This document shows, one piece after another, positions 1 to 4,635 of a stretch of DNA of 5,670 bases. Location of the stretch: positions 1 through 5,670 of the forward strand of contig JAGWPQ010000325.1 in assembly GCA_028877045.1 (NCBI GenBank), given 5' to 3'. The first letter of the stretch is position 1; the number at the start of each line of letters is the position of its first letter. The notes beneath the pieces are model-generated. The model did not search any database, was not told where the DNA came from, and saw nothing but the letters and a program-made list of their open reading frames with translations. This DNA is from Bacteroidota bacterium (GTDB lineage Bacteria; Bacteroidota; Bacteroidia; Chitinophagales; Chitinophagaceae). Both the position numbers and the translations under genes were made by a program.

Positions 1-330
1 ATTTTTAATAGCAACATAATTTTCGATGATGCCGTTATGGATCATCGCCAATTCGCCGTTGTTGCTAACATGCGGATGTGCATTTCTGTCGCTTGGCTCG
101 CCATGTGTTGCCCATCGTGTATGGCCAATGCCAATGTTTGCATGAAGATCTTTGCCAATAACACTTTCTTCTAATTCGGCAACCTTGCCTTTCTTTTTAT
201 ACACTTTTAATCCGCCGTTAATTAATGCCACACCGGCGCTGTCGTAACCACGATATTCCAATCGTTTCAAACCTTTTAAAATAACGGGATAAGCTTCCCT
301 GTGACCAACGTATCCAACAATTCCGCACAT
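1..330 (-). CDS. glmS: Glutamine--fructose-6-phosphate aminotransferase (isomerizing), N-terminal part
   Basis: The reading frame runs off the left edge, so only the first 110 of roughly 600 residues are present. GlmS is cytoplasmic and makes glucosamine-6-phosphate from fructose-6-phosphate and glutamine, the entry step to UDP-GlcNAc, peptidoglycan and lipid A. The visible part is the N-terminal Ntn-type glutamine amidohydrolase domain. It starts MCGIVGYVG, where Cys2 is the catalytic nucleophile exposed after Met removal. Further family motifs are RLEYRGYDSAG (residues 23-33), HTRWATHG (70-77, glutamine binding) and MIHNGIIENY (96-105). The ATG at 330 is fixed by the requirement for Cys at position 2. 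The gene is divergent from the acetyltransferase gene, with 94 bp between the two starts. No interruption is seen in the visible part. Confidence 0.97.
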   Translation of the reverse strand, partial: MCGIVGYVGHREAYPVILKGLKRLEYRGYDSAGVALINGGLKVYKKKGKVAELEESVIGKDLHANIGIGHTRWATHGEPSDRNAHPHVSNNGELAMIHNGIIENYVAIKN

Positions 331-358
331 AATAATTAAATTAATTGAGCTGCAATAT

Positions 359-366
359 CAAATATT
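359..366 (-). promoter_or_regulatory. Candidate -7 promoter box for glmS
   Basis: On the minus strand the octamer AATATTTG matches the Bacteroidota -7 consensus TAnnTTTG at five of six fixed positions, with A instead of T first. It lies 28 bases before the glmS ATG, which leaves a short leader. No convincing TTG -33 element was found at the expected distance, so this is a weak call based on position and partial match. No comparable box was found for the divergent plus-strand gene. Confidence 0.35.
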
Positions 367-424
367 TTAATGAATTTACAGCTTAGGTTAATATAAAAGA
401 ATTGTTTAAAAATGTTGATCTGAT

Positions 425-1033
425 ATGAATGAAGCATTTGATTTTGCGAAAGATTATTTTTTAGAAGATGATTGCGTTTTATTGCGTCCGCTAACGATCG
501 ATGATTGCATGAACCTGCTTGTTTTTTCGTTGCATGAACCTGAGCTTTGGAAATATTCTTTAACCACTGCATCGGGTGAAGAAAATTTAGAACGTTATGT
601 TCGATCTGCGTTGGACGCACGGCAAGCATTAAAAGAATATCCATTCATTGTGTTTGATAAAAAAACAAAACGGTATGCAGGATGCACTCGTTTTTATGAT
701 ATTCAATTACAGCAAAAAACTTTGCAATTGGGTTATACATGGTATGGCAAGGATTTTTGGGGCACGGGTTTAAATAAACACTGCAAATATTTATTGTTAC
801 AGTTTGCTTTCGAAAATATTGGGATGGAACGAGTAGAATTTCGTGCCGATATAAATAATGCAAGAAGCATTGCTGCCATGAAAAAAATCGGTTGTGTTGT
901 TGAAGGTGTGTTAAGATCCAACACTGTTAAACGTGATGGTAACCGCAGGGATTCTATCGTATTGAGTATTTTAAATTCGGAATGGGAGAGGGATGTAAAA
1001 GAAAATTTACAACAACAACTCCGGCAAAACTAA
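425..1033 (+). CDS. GNAT-family N-acetyltransferase (RimJ/RimL-like)
   Basis: This 202-residue protein has the layout of the Acetyltransf_3 (RimJ/RimL-type) branch of the GNAT superfamily, cytoplasmic enzymes that move acetyl from acetyl-CoA to an amine. The N-terminal strand DCVLLRPLTIDD (16-27) is the usual opening of this branch. Residues 103-130 form the acetyl-CoA-binding motif A, with the pyrophosphate loop around FWGTGLNKH (111-119). Residues 144-177 form motif B, with NARSIAAMKKIGCVVEGVLR (145-164), the classic 'N-x-x-S-x-x-x-x-x-K-x-G-F/C-x-x-E-G' pattern. Length is normal for the family. The acceptor may be a protein N-terminus, an antibiotic or a small amine, and the sequence does not say which. 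The ATG at 425 has no Shine-Dalgarno site, as is common in Bacteroidota. It appears to be a stand-alone gene. Confidence 0.92.
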   Translation: MNEAFDFAKDYFLEDDCVLLRPLTIDDCMNLLVFSLHEPELWKYSLTTASGEENLERYVRSALDARQALKEYPFIVFDKKTKRYAGCTRFYDIQLQQKTLQLGYTWYGKDFWGTGLNKHCKYLLLQFAFENIGMERVEFRADINNARSIAAMKKIGCVVEGVLRSNTVKRDGNRRDSIVLSILNSEWERDVKENLQQQLRQN

Positions 1034-1066
1034 TTTTTCGGACAGACAAATTTATTGCTGCAATTG

Positions 1067-1083
1067 CCTGATTTTTTATCAGG
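1067..1083 (+). repeat. Small hairpin downstream of the acetyltransferase gene
   Basis: CCTGAT (1067-1072) and ATCAGG (1078-1083) form a perfect 6-bp stem around a TTTTT loop, 33 bases after the acetyltransferase stop codon. Its position suits a transcript end, but the following bases are TTAAAAAATA, with no U-tract on this strand, and the stem is short. It may be a weak terminator or a 3' stabilising structure. Confidence 0.35.
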
Positions 1084-1109
1084 TTAAAAAATAACTGATA
1101 TTTTAAAAA

Positions 1110-1158
1110 GGGTGTTTCTCCCGTTTTCAGTACGGGAAATTTCCCGTGCAAAAACGGG
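1110..1158. promoter_or_regulatory. Nested palindromic array with four CCCGT/ACGGG blocks (operator candidate)
   Basis: Four copies of the pentamer CCCGT occur in alternating orientation: CCCGT at 1120, ACGGG at 1132, CCCGT at 1143 and ACGGG at 1154. The steps are 12, 11 and 11 bases, close to one turn of DNA. The middle two form a perfect 16-bp palindrome, ACGGGAAATTTCCCGT (1132-1147). The outer two extend to an 8-bp inverted repeat, CCCGTTTT (1120-1127) and AAAACGGG (1151-1158), so a cruciform or nested hairpin is also possible. A GGG at 1110-1112 faces the first CCC. The array is centred 96 bases before the ATG of the 77-residue protein, a suitable distance for an activator site. The regulator encoded at 2949-3581 is an obvious candidate binder, but that is inference. 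There is no U-tract, so a terminator role is unlikely. Confidence 0.6.
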
Positions 1159-1208
1159 GAAAATAGGTAAAATAATTTCTGCTTCTTTAATTAATATTGT
1201 GTGTTAAT

Positions 1209-1216
1209 TTAATTTG
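1209..1216 (+). promoter_or_regulatory. Possible -7 promoter box for the 77-residue protein
   Basis: TTAATTTG matches the Bacteroidota TAnnTTTG consensus at five of six fixed positions and lies 19 bases before the ATG at 1236, the spacing also seen for the two perfect boxes elsewhere in this window. No TTG -33 element is present at the right distance. That would fit a promoter that needs an activator bound to the upstream palindromes. The following leader is A/C-rich and has no Shine-Dalgarno site. Confidence 0.3.
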
Positions 1217-1235
1217 AAAACCAAAACCAAAAGTT

Positions 1236-1469
1236 ATGCCTGTTAAAAAAAGCGATTGCGCCCTTGAGTTTTCTTTCAAAACCTCCGAATTGCAGAAACT
1301 CATTAAAACAAATCCCGATCAAATTGTTGTGAGACTTGAATTGGGCAAAGGAAAATATACGATCACAGCATCAGCACATTCACCATCGAAAGCAAAAACT
1401 GCAAAAGAAAGCCTGACAACGAATCTGCAGGTTTTAGGATGCCCTTTTCCTCCGGGATGTAATCCATAA
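1236..1469 (+). CDS. Small protein with Cys/Pro-rich C-terminal tail, function unknown
   Basis: I do not recognise a named family. The 77 residues start at an ATG preceded by an A-rich leader typical of Bacteroidota genes. Residues 9-46 read like a small beta-alpha-beta-beta unit: strand ALEFSF, helix SELQKLIKT, then two strands around QIVVRLELGKGKYTITA. A polar, Lys/Ser/Ala-rich linker follows (47-60), and the protein ends in LGCPFPPGCNP, with Cys69 and Cys75 framing a Pro-rich loop; a third Cys is at position 8. There is no signal peptide or membrane segment. The body-plus-short-Cys-tail layout resembles a ribosomally made peptide precursor, with leader and core, but no modifying enzyme, protease or exporter is in the window. 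A metal- or redox-sensitive small protein is an alternative. It sits between the palindromic array and the membrane protein/kinase/regulator operon, 81 bases before the latter. Confidence 0.7.
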   Translation: MPVKKSDCALEFSFKTSELQKLIKTNPDQIVVRLELGKGKYTITASAHSPSKAKTAKESLTTNLQVLGCPFPPGCNP

Positions 1470-1550
1470 AACAAAAGTTTTAAACAAACTGCATGAAGTT
1501 GATTTCGATTAGTTATTCGTTTTATCACTCATATTAAATTATAAGAAAAA

Positions 1551-2201
1551 TTGCAAGGTTTATTTAAAGATCTGGATATTATATCTCCCTTTATTGTTCT
1601 GTTATATGTAATAATTTTCAGAAAGATAAAGGGAGATTCACGCATTATTTTTTATTACTTGTTAATGCAGTTTGTTTTGAATTTAGGTGCATCCATCTTA
1701 TACCTTCAGTTTGTTATTCATAATATTTGGGTGTATCAGCTTAATTGTTTCCTTTCATTTTTGCTGCTTGTGATTTTCTTCAGAAAAATAAATCCGTTCT
1801 GGAAAAAATTCGATACGAAAAATATTTTATCGGGTTTGTTCATGTTGCTGCTTGCTATTATTATTTTTTCGGAAAATCGAAATGCGTTTAACAGCATCAG
1901 TTATACCATAGTTTCTATTGCGATAACTTTTTTGTGTTTGAATTATTATTGGTTTTTGGTTAAAGAAACCCCGTTGGTGTCAATTTATAAAAACGAGTTT
2001 TTCTTTTTTGTCACCGGATTATTGATCTATTATTCTTCCAATATTTTAGTATTTGCTTCGTACCGTATCTTAACTTTAGATCATTTGCAAACGATGTCTT
2101 TCTGGTTACTTTGGAAATTTCATAACTTCATGTTGGCCGTTATGTGCATTTTTATTTTAAAAGGATTTACATGCGTTACATTACCGAAGACCCGATCATA
2201 A
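1551..2201 (+). CDS. Seven-helix integral membrane protein, probable partner of the sensor kinase
   Basis: The frame has a stop at 1542-1544, so the TTG at 1551, preceded by AAGAAAAA, is the only reasonable start that keeps the first membrane helix. The next Met is at residue 39. The 216-residue protein is almost wholly hydrophobic, with about seven predicted helices near residues 8-24, 32-56, 61-78, 92-107, 115-136, 149-172 and 183-205. Loops are short and the C-terminus is basic. The last helix carries WLLWKFHNFMLAV, a W/H/N pattern that could line a functional site. I recognise no catalytic or transport motif and cannot name a family. Its end overlaps the kinase gene by 31 bases, so the two are translated together. 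The kinase lacks a sensor domain, and I infer that this protein supplies signal recognition in the membrane. Confidence 0.85.
   Translation: MQGLFKDLDIISPFIVLLYVIIFRKIKGDSRIIFYYLLMQFVLNLGASILYLQFVIHNIWVYQLNCFLSFLLLVIFFRKINPFWKKFDTKNILSGLFMLLLAIIIFSENRNAFNSISYTIVSIAITFLCLNYYWFLVKETPLVSIYKNEFFFFVTGLLIYYSSNILVFASYRILTLDHLQTMSFWLLWKFHNFMLAVMCIFILKGFTCVTLPKTRS
2161..2165 (+). promoter_or_regulatory. Ribosome binding site choosing the kinase start
   Basis: AAGGA lies five bases before the ATG at 2171, inside the end of the membrane-protein gene. It is one of the few Shine-Dalgarno-like sites in the window and supports ATG 2171 over the in-frame GTG at 2144, which would add only nine residues and has no such site. 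Confidence 0.55.
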
Positions 2202-2956
2202 TTTTTTTGCTCAGTGTTTTTCTTATTCTGATCGTTTCCTTCATTATTATTTTTATTATTTTTTATCAAAAAAGGCAGGTAACACACTTTTTTGAGATCA
2301 AAACAATGCAACAGGATTTTGAGAATAATTTGCTGCAATCCCGCATAGAAACGCAGGATGAAACCCTTAGCCAACTGAGTAAAGAATTACATGATAATGT
2401 GGGTCAGCTTTTGAACAGTGCCAAATTATTGATAGGGATCACACAACGAAAACTCAAAGAACCTCCCGATACGCTTACCGTTGCCAACGAAACATTGGGC
2501 ACGGCCATCAACGAAATGCGTTCGCTGTCAAAATCATTAAATAAAGAATGGTTGCAGCAATTTAATTTCATCGAAAATCTGGAAACCGAAATAAAACGAA
2601 TAAATGCTTCTCAGGTTTTGCAGATCACTTTTTTGTATGACGATCATCTGCCTTTGCAAACAGATGCACAGATCATTCTTTTCCGTATCGTGCAGGAAGC
2701 ATTACAAAATGCTATCAAACATTCGGGTGCAAAAAATATCAACATTGTTTTAGAAGAAAAAGATGATTCGTGTTTTGTTACCCTTACCGATGACGGCAAA
2801 GGCTTCGAAGATGCAGCGAAACAAGCTTCGGGCATTGGGATCATGAACATGCAGCACCGTACAAAATTGTTGGGTGGTACAATAGAATGGCTGTCTTCAA
2901 ATAAAGGAACAACAATTAAAATTCAATTACCAGTAAAAAAAGATCAGAATGATTAA
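2171..2956 (+). CDS. Membrane-anchored sensor histidine kinase (HisKA_3/NarX-DegS type)
   Basis: This 261-residue kinase autophosphorylates on a His and passes the phosphate to the regulator encoded next to it. In order it has one strongly hydrophobic helix (about 9-32), a basic QKRQ stop, a probable coiled-coil (38-72), and the HisKA_3 dimerisation/phosphoacceptor region with LSKELHDNVGQLL (69-81; His74 is the acceptor). The HATPase_c domain follows: N-box FRIVQEALQNAIKHS (171-185, Asn180), G1 box DDGKGF (207-212) and G2 box GIGIMNM (221-227). All catalytic boxes look intact. There is no periplasmic loop, PAS, GAF or TPR domain, so the kinase is minimal and probably senses through another protein. 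Its gene overlaps the membrane-protein gene by 31 bases and the regulator gene by 8, which indicates tight co-translation. ATG 2171 is preferred because of the AAGGA site before it. Confidence 0.93.
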   Translation: MRYITEDPIIIFLLSVFLILIVSFIIIFIIFYQKRQVTHFFEIKTMQQDFENNLLQSRIETQDETLSQLSKELHDNVGQLLNSAKLLIGITQRKLKEPPDTLTVANETLGTAINEMRSLSKSLNKEWLQQFNFIENLETEIKRINASQVLQITFLYDDHLPLQTDAQIILFRIVQEALQNAIKHSGAKNINIVLEEKDDSCFVTLTDDGKGFEDAAKQASGIGIMNMQHRTKLLGGTIEWLSSNKGTTIKIQLPVKKDQND

Positions 2957-3581
2957 GATTGGAATAGCTGATGATCATCAATTGTTTTTAAAATCGCTTA
3001 GCTTAATGCTGCAGAGTTTTGGCAATTATACCGTTGTTGTGGAAGCATTGAACGGAAAAGATCTGCAGGAAAAGATCAAACAAAAAAATGTTGTGCCCGA
3101 TATTATGTTGCTCGATGTAAACATGCCCAGGATGGATGGTTACGAAACTGCATTGTGGCTGAGCAAAACATATCCGCAGGTAAAATTGGTGGCATTGTCG
3201 ATGAATAATAATGAAGACGCCATTATTAAGATGATCAAAGCAGGGTGTTGTTCGTATTTAATGAAAGATGCACACCCCGATGAACTGGAGATAGCGTTAA
3301 ATGAAATACAGGAGAAAGGATTTTATAACAGCGACAGCATAAATATCAATTTCAGAAAATTAGTGCAGACCGACAATGAAGTATTGATTATTGCAGAACA
3401 TGAAAAAGAATTTTTAAAACTTGCCTGCAGCGATATGCGTTATAAAGAGATCGCACAGCAAATGGGCTTGTCGGAAAGAACCATTGATGGTTACCGGGAA
3501 GCTTTATTTCTGAAATTTAAAGTAAAAAGCAGGGTGGGCTTATGTTTGGAAGCGATACGGAAAAAAGTTATTTCGTTGTGA
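2949..3581 (+). CDS. Response regulator transcription factor (NarL/LuxR type)
   Basis: This 210-residue cytoplasmic DNA-binding protein is the expected phosphate acceptor from the kinase encoded just before it, whose gene it overlaps by 8 bases. The receiver domain (1-120) has the acidic pair Asp8-Asp9, the phosphoacceptor Asp56 in LLDVNMPRMDG (54-64), Ser84 as the switch residue and Lys106 in LMKDAHP (104-110). A linker leads to a C-terminal LuxR-type helix-turn-helix (about 150-206), with EKEFLKLACSDMRYKEIAQ (152-170) and GLSERTIDGYREALFLKF (173-190), the latter holding the recognition helix. All key residues are present and length is normal. NarL-type regulators bind paired half-sites as dimers, so the palindromes at 1110-1158 are a plausible target; this is inferred from proximity only. 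The gene ends the plus-strand operon, and the toxin gene converges on it after a gap of only 29 bases with no visible terminator. Confidence 0.95.
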   Translation: MIKIGIADDHQLFLKSLSLMLQSFGNYTVVVEALNGKDLQEKIKQKNVVPDIMLLDVNMPRMDGYETALWLSKTYPQVKLVALSMNNNEDAIIKMIKAGCCSYLMKDAHPDELEIALNEIQEKGFYNSDSININFRKLVQTDNEVLIIAEHEKEFLKLACSDMRYKEIAQQMGLSERTIDGYREALFLKFKVKSRVGLCLEAIRKKVISL

Positions 3582-3610
3582 TCGAATGTTTTAAAAAATA
3601 GATTCAGGAC

Positions 3611-3877
3611 TTACGGATAATATTTGTAAATATCTTTTCGGTGTAAGAATCGTTCAAAAATGAACTCATTATCTTTAAAAAGAATTCCAATTCTGTAATC
3701 TCCGATTCTAATTCTATAATGATTTTTAAAGCCACTTAATTTCTTAATGTTAGGGATATTGGCAATAGAATCTGTTGCAATTACTTGTTCAATACACAAA
3801 GCAATTTTTTGTGAAAGTTTTTTGTTATTGAGTTTATCGGTGTCCTTTTCAAAACTCTTGTCAATCTTCAACTTCAC
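3611..3877 (-). CDS. RelE/ParE-superfamily toxin of a type II toxin-antitoxin pair
   Basis: This basic 88-residue protein has the compact RelE/ParE layout. An N-terminal strand and two helices (KSFEKDTDKLNNKKLSQKIA, 7-26) are followed by a helix and the linker IPNIKKLSGF (41-50). The core strands are HYRIRIGDYRIGILF (53-67) and a final FERFLHRKDIYKYYP (74-88). The YRIRIGDYRI segment and the C-terminal H-R-K-x-x-Y cluster are the usual conserved parts, with Arg55, Arg57, Arg62, His79, Arg80 and Tyr84 as likely functional residues. Relatives either cleave mRNA in the ribosome (RelE) or poison gyrase (ParE); the sequence alone does not decide, although the HRKxxY ending favours the RelE-like side. 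The start is GTG at 3877, in a four-base GTGA overlap with the antitoxin stop, so its translation is probably coupled to that of the antitoxin. Confidence 0.88.
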   Translation of the reverse strand: MKLKIDKSFEKDTDKLNNKKLSQKIALCIEQVIATDSIANIPNIKKLSGFKNHYRIRIGDYRIGILFKDNEFIFERFLHRKDIYKYYP

Positions 3878-4074
3878 TTTGACTTTAATTTTTTAAGGTA
3901 AGCTTCAGTATTAATGTATTCGCCAGTTCTTCCTTTTTTCATTGCATTTGCCAAACCAATATCTTCCAAATGTTCATTGGTCAACACCTTAGTTTTAAGT
4001 CCAACTTTTTTGGCTAAATCAGCAAAAATTTTCATATCTTTTTTCGACTTGCCCTGTAATAAAAGTGTTTCCAT
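3874..4074 (-). CDS. Antitoxin of the RelE/ParE-type pair
   Basis: This 66-residue partner is encoded just before the toxin and would neutralise it by binding; such pairs usually repress their own promoter. It starts METLLLQGKSKKDMKIFADLAKKVG, an N-terminal opening common among Bacteroidota antitoxins. The C-terminal part IGLANAMKKGRTGEYINTEAYLKKL (39-63) looks like the usual toxin-wrapping region. I see no clear helix-turn-helix or ribbon-helix-helix fold. The frame stays open upstream to 4158, but the perfect -7 box at 4093-4100 puts the transcript start after those upstream Met codons, so ATG 4074 is the start. Its TGA overlaps the toxin's GTG in GTGA. The pair sits convergent to the response-regulator gene and is probably an accessory insertion between more conserved genes. 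Confidence 0.85.
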   Translation of the reverse strand: METLLLQGKSKKDMKIFADLAKKVGLKTKVLTNEHLEDIGLANAMKKGRTGEYINTEAYLKKLKSK

Positions 4075-4092
4075 TTTTAATTTTTTTTGATA

Positions 4093-4100
4093 CAAATATA
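4093..4100 (-). promoter_or_regulatory. -7 promoter box of the toxin-antitoxin operon
   Basis: On the minus strand TATATTTG is a perfect match to the Bacteroidota TAnnTTTG consensus. It ends 18 bases before the antitoxin ATG at 4074, which predicts a leader of only about a dozen bases. No TTG -33 element is obvious; that position is occupied by the inverted repeat at 4105-4138. This box also decides the antitoxin start. Confidence 0.65.
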
Positions 4101-4104
4101 GGTT

Positions 4105-4138
4105 TTCTGTTTTTCTTACTGTTTCCATAAAAACAGAA
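4105..4138. promoter_or_regulatory. Phased inverted repeat upstream of the toxin-antitoxin promoter (operator candidate)
   Basis: TTCTGTTTTT (4105-4114) and AAAAACAGAA (4129-4138) form a perfect 10-bp inverted repeat with a 14-base spacer. Inside it the core CTGTTT occurs three times: direct at 4107 and 4119 and inverted as AAACAG at 4131, exactly 12 bases apart each time. The repeat lies just upstream of the -7 box, over the -33 region, where a bound toxin-antitoxin complex would block polymerase. Autoregulation is the rule for type II pairs; assignment of these repeats as the operator is inference. Confidence 0.5.
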
Positions 4139-4140
4139 CC

Positions 4141-4188
4141 CTGAAGTGTGCGACGCAACAGTCGATGCCATAAAATACAAAAGCTGGT
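4141..4188. repeat. Possible dispersed intergenic repeat
   Basis: This non-coding stretch between the toxin-antitoxin promoter and the end of yraN is more GC-rich at its left end than the surrounding spacer. It contains the small inverted repeat TGCG-A-CGCA (4149-4157) and CGAC-GCAACA-GTCG (4151-4164). The wording of the stretch, with GTGTGCGACGCAACA, then GATGCC, then ACAAAAGCTGG, resembles a sequence I associate from memory with many Bacteroidota intergenic regions. That memory could not be checked, and only one copy is present in the window. Confidence 0.3.
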
Positions 4189-4211
4189 AAAAAAATCTTC
4201 TCCTGCTTTCT

Positions 4212-4239
4212 ATGAACCATCACCTATGACCCATGAACC
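4212..4239. repeat. Heptanucleotide tandem repeat, four degenerate units
   Basis: Four consecutive 7-base units, ATGAACC, ATCACCT, ATGACCC and ATGAACC, fill 28 bases and end five bases short of the yraN stop codon. The first and last units are identical and all share A-T-[GC]-A in the first four positions plus a C-rich tail. It is non-coding and just downstream of yraN. Confidence 0.6.
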
Positions 4240-4243
4240 GTTC

Positions 4244-4600
4244 TTAAAAATAAACATCCTCGATCAAAAAAATATCTTCGGTTTCGTTGCCATGCAAAGT
4301 GATGGCCAGCACATCGAACTGAATATATTTCCATTCGGGATGCTGGTATAAATATTCTTCGGCGGCATTTTTTAAACTTCTCATTTTATCGCGGCGGATA
4401 CTTTCTTCGGGCTTCCCAAACCGTTCGCTGGTGCGGGTTTTCACCTCTACAAAATGCAGCTTATTTTTTTTCGAAGCAATAATATCAACCTCCCAATATT
4501 TATAGCGCCAATTACGTTCTATAACGGTGTAACCATGTTCGGCCACATATTGAGCAGCAATATTTTCGCCTTTATTGCCTGTATCTTTACGGTAGTCCAT
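4244..4600 (-). CDS. yraN: UPF0102/YraN family endonuclease-like protein
   Basis: The 118 residues cover the whole YraN family. The fold belongs to the PD-(D/E)XK nuclease group and the family is thought to act on DNA or Holliday-junction-like structures, but its physiological role is not settled. Visible family motifs are DTGNKGENIAAQYVAEHGY (6-24; Glu12), the strand WEVDIIA (36-42; Glu37, Asp39), HFVEVKTR (49-56; Glu52, Lys54, the PD-(D/E)XK core) and RFGKPEESI (60-68). Trp36 stands where many relatives have Gly before Glu. The C-terminal FDVLAI (95-100) is the usual last strand. The start ATG at 4600 has a perfect -7 box upstream. It is divergent from manA, with 35 bases between the starts. 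Confidence 0.93.
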   Translation of the reverse strand: MDYRKDTGNKGENIAAQYVAEHGYTVIERNWRYKYWEVDIIASKKNKLHFVEVKTRTSERFGKPEESIRRDKMRSLKNAAEEYLYQHPEWKYIQFDVLAITLHGNETEDIFLIEDVYF

Positions 4601-4616
4601 GTTTTTAAATGTATCT

Positions 4617-4624
4617 CAAATATA
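4617..4624 (-). promoter_or_regulatory. -7 promoter box of yraN
   Basis: On the minus strand TATATTTG is a perfect TAnnTTTG match, ending 16 bases before the yraN ATG, the same octamer and nearly the same spacing as for the toxin-antitoxin operon. It lies in the 35-base spacer shared with the divergent manA. No clear -33 element and no matching plus-strand box for manA was found. Confidence 0.6.
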
Positions 4625-4635
4625 AAAAATATAAA

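Noticed and set aside
1067..1083. Strong intrinsic terminator for the acetyltransferase gene
   Set aside because: The stem is only six pairs and no U-tract follows; listed only as a weak hairpin.
954..1151. Minus-strand frame of 65 codons over the intergenic region
   Set aside because: It overlaps the acetyltransferase end and reads through both palindromes; there is no family resemblance and no promoter.
1120..1158. Palindromic array read as a rho-independent terminator
   Set aside because: The arms are followed by GAAAATAGG on the plus strand, and on the minus strand a T-run comes only after further unpaired bases. The phased half-site pattern fits protein binding better.
2144..2170. Upstream GTG start for the histidine kinase
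   Set aside because: It adds nine residues with no ribosome site, whereas ATG 2171 has AAGGA five bases before it.
3874..4158. Longer antitoxin reading frame starting at 4158 (or at Met 4128)
   Set aside because: The extra codons run through the inverted repeat and the perfect -7 box TATATTTG, which would be upstream of the transcript start. The family-like N-terminus METLLLQGKSK begins at 4074.
4148..4351. Plus-strand frame of 67 codons across the yraN 3' end
   Set aside because: It overlaps yraN antisense and the non-coding repeats, and shows no recognisable protein features.
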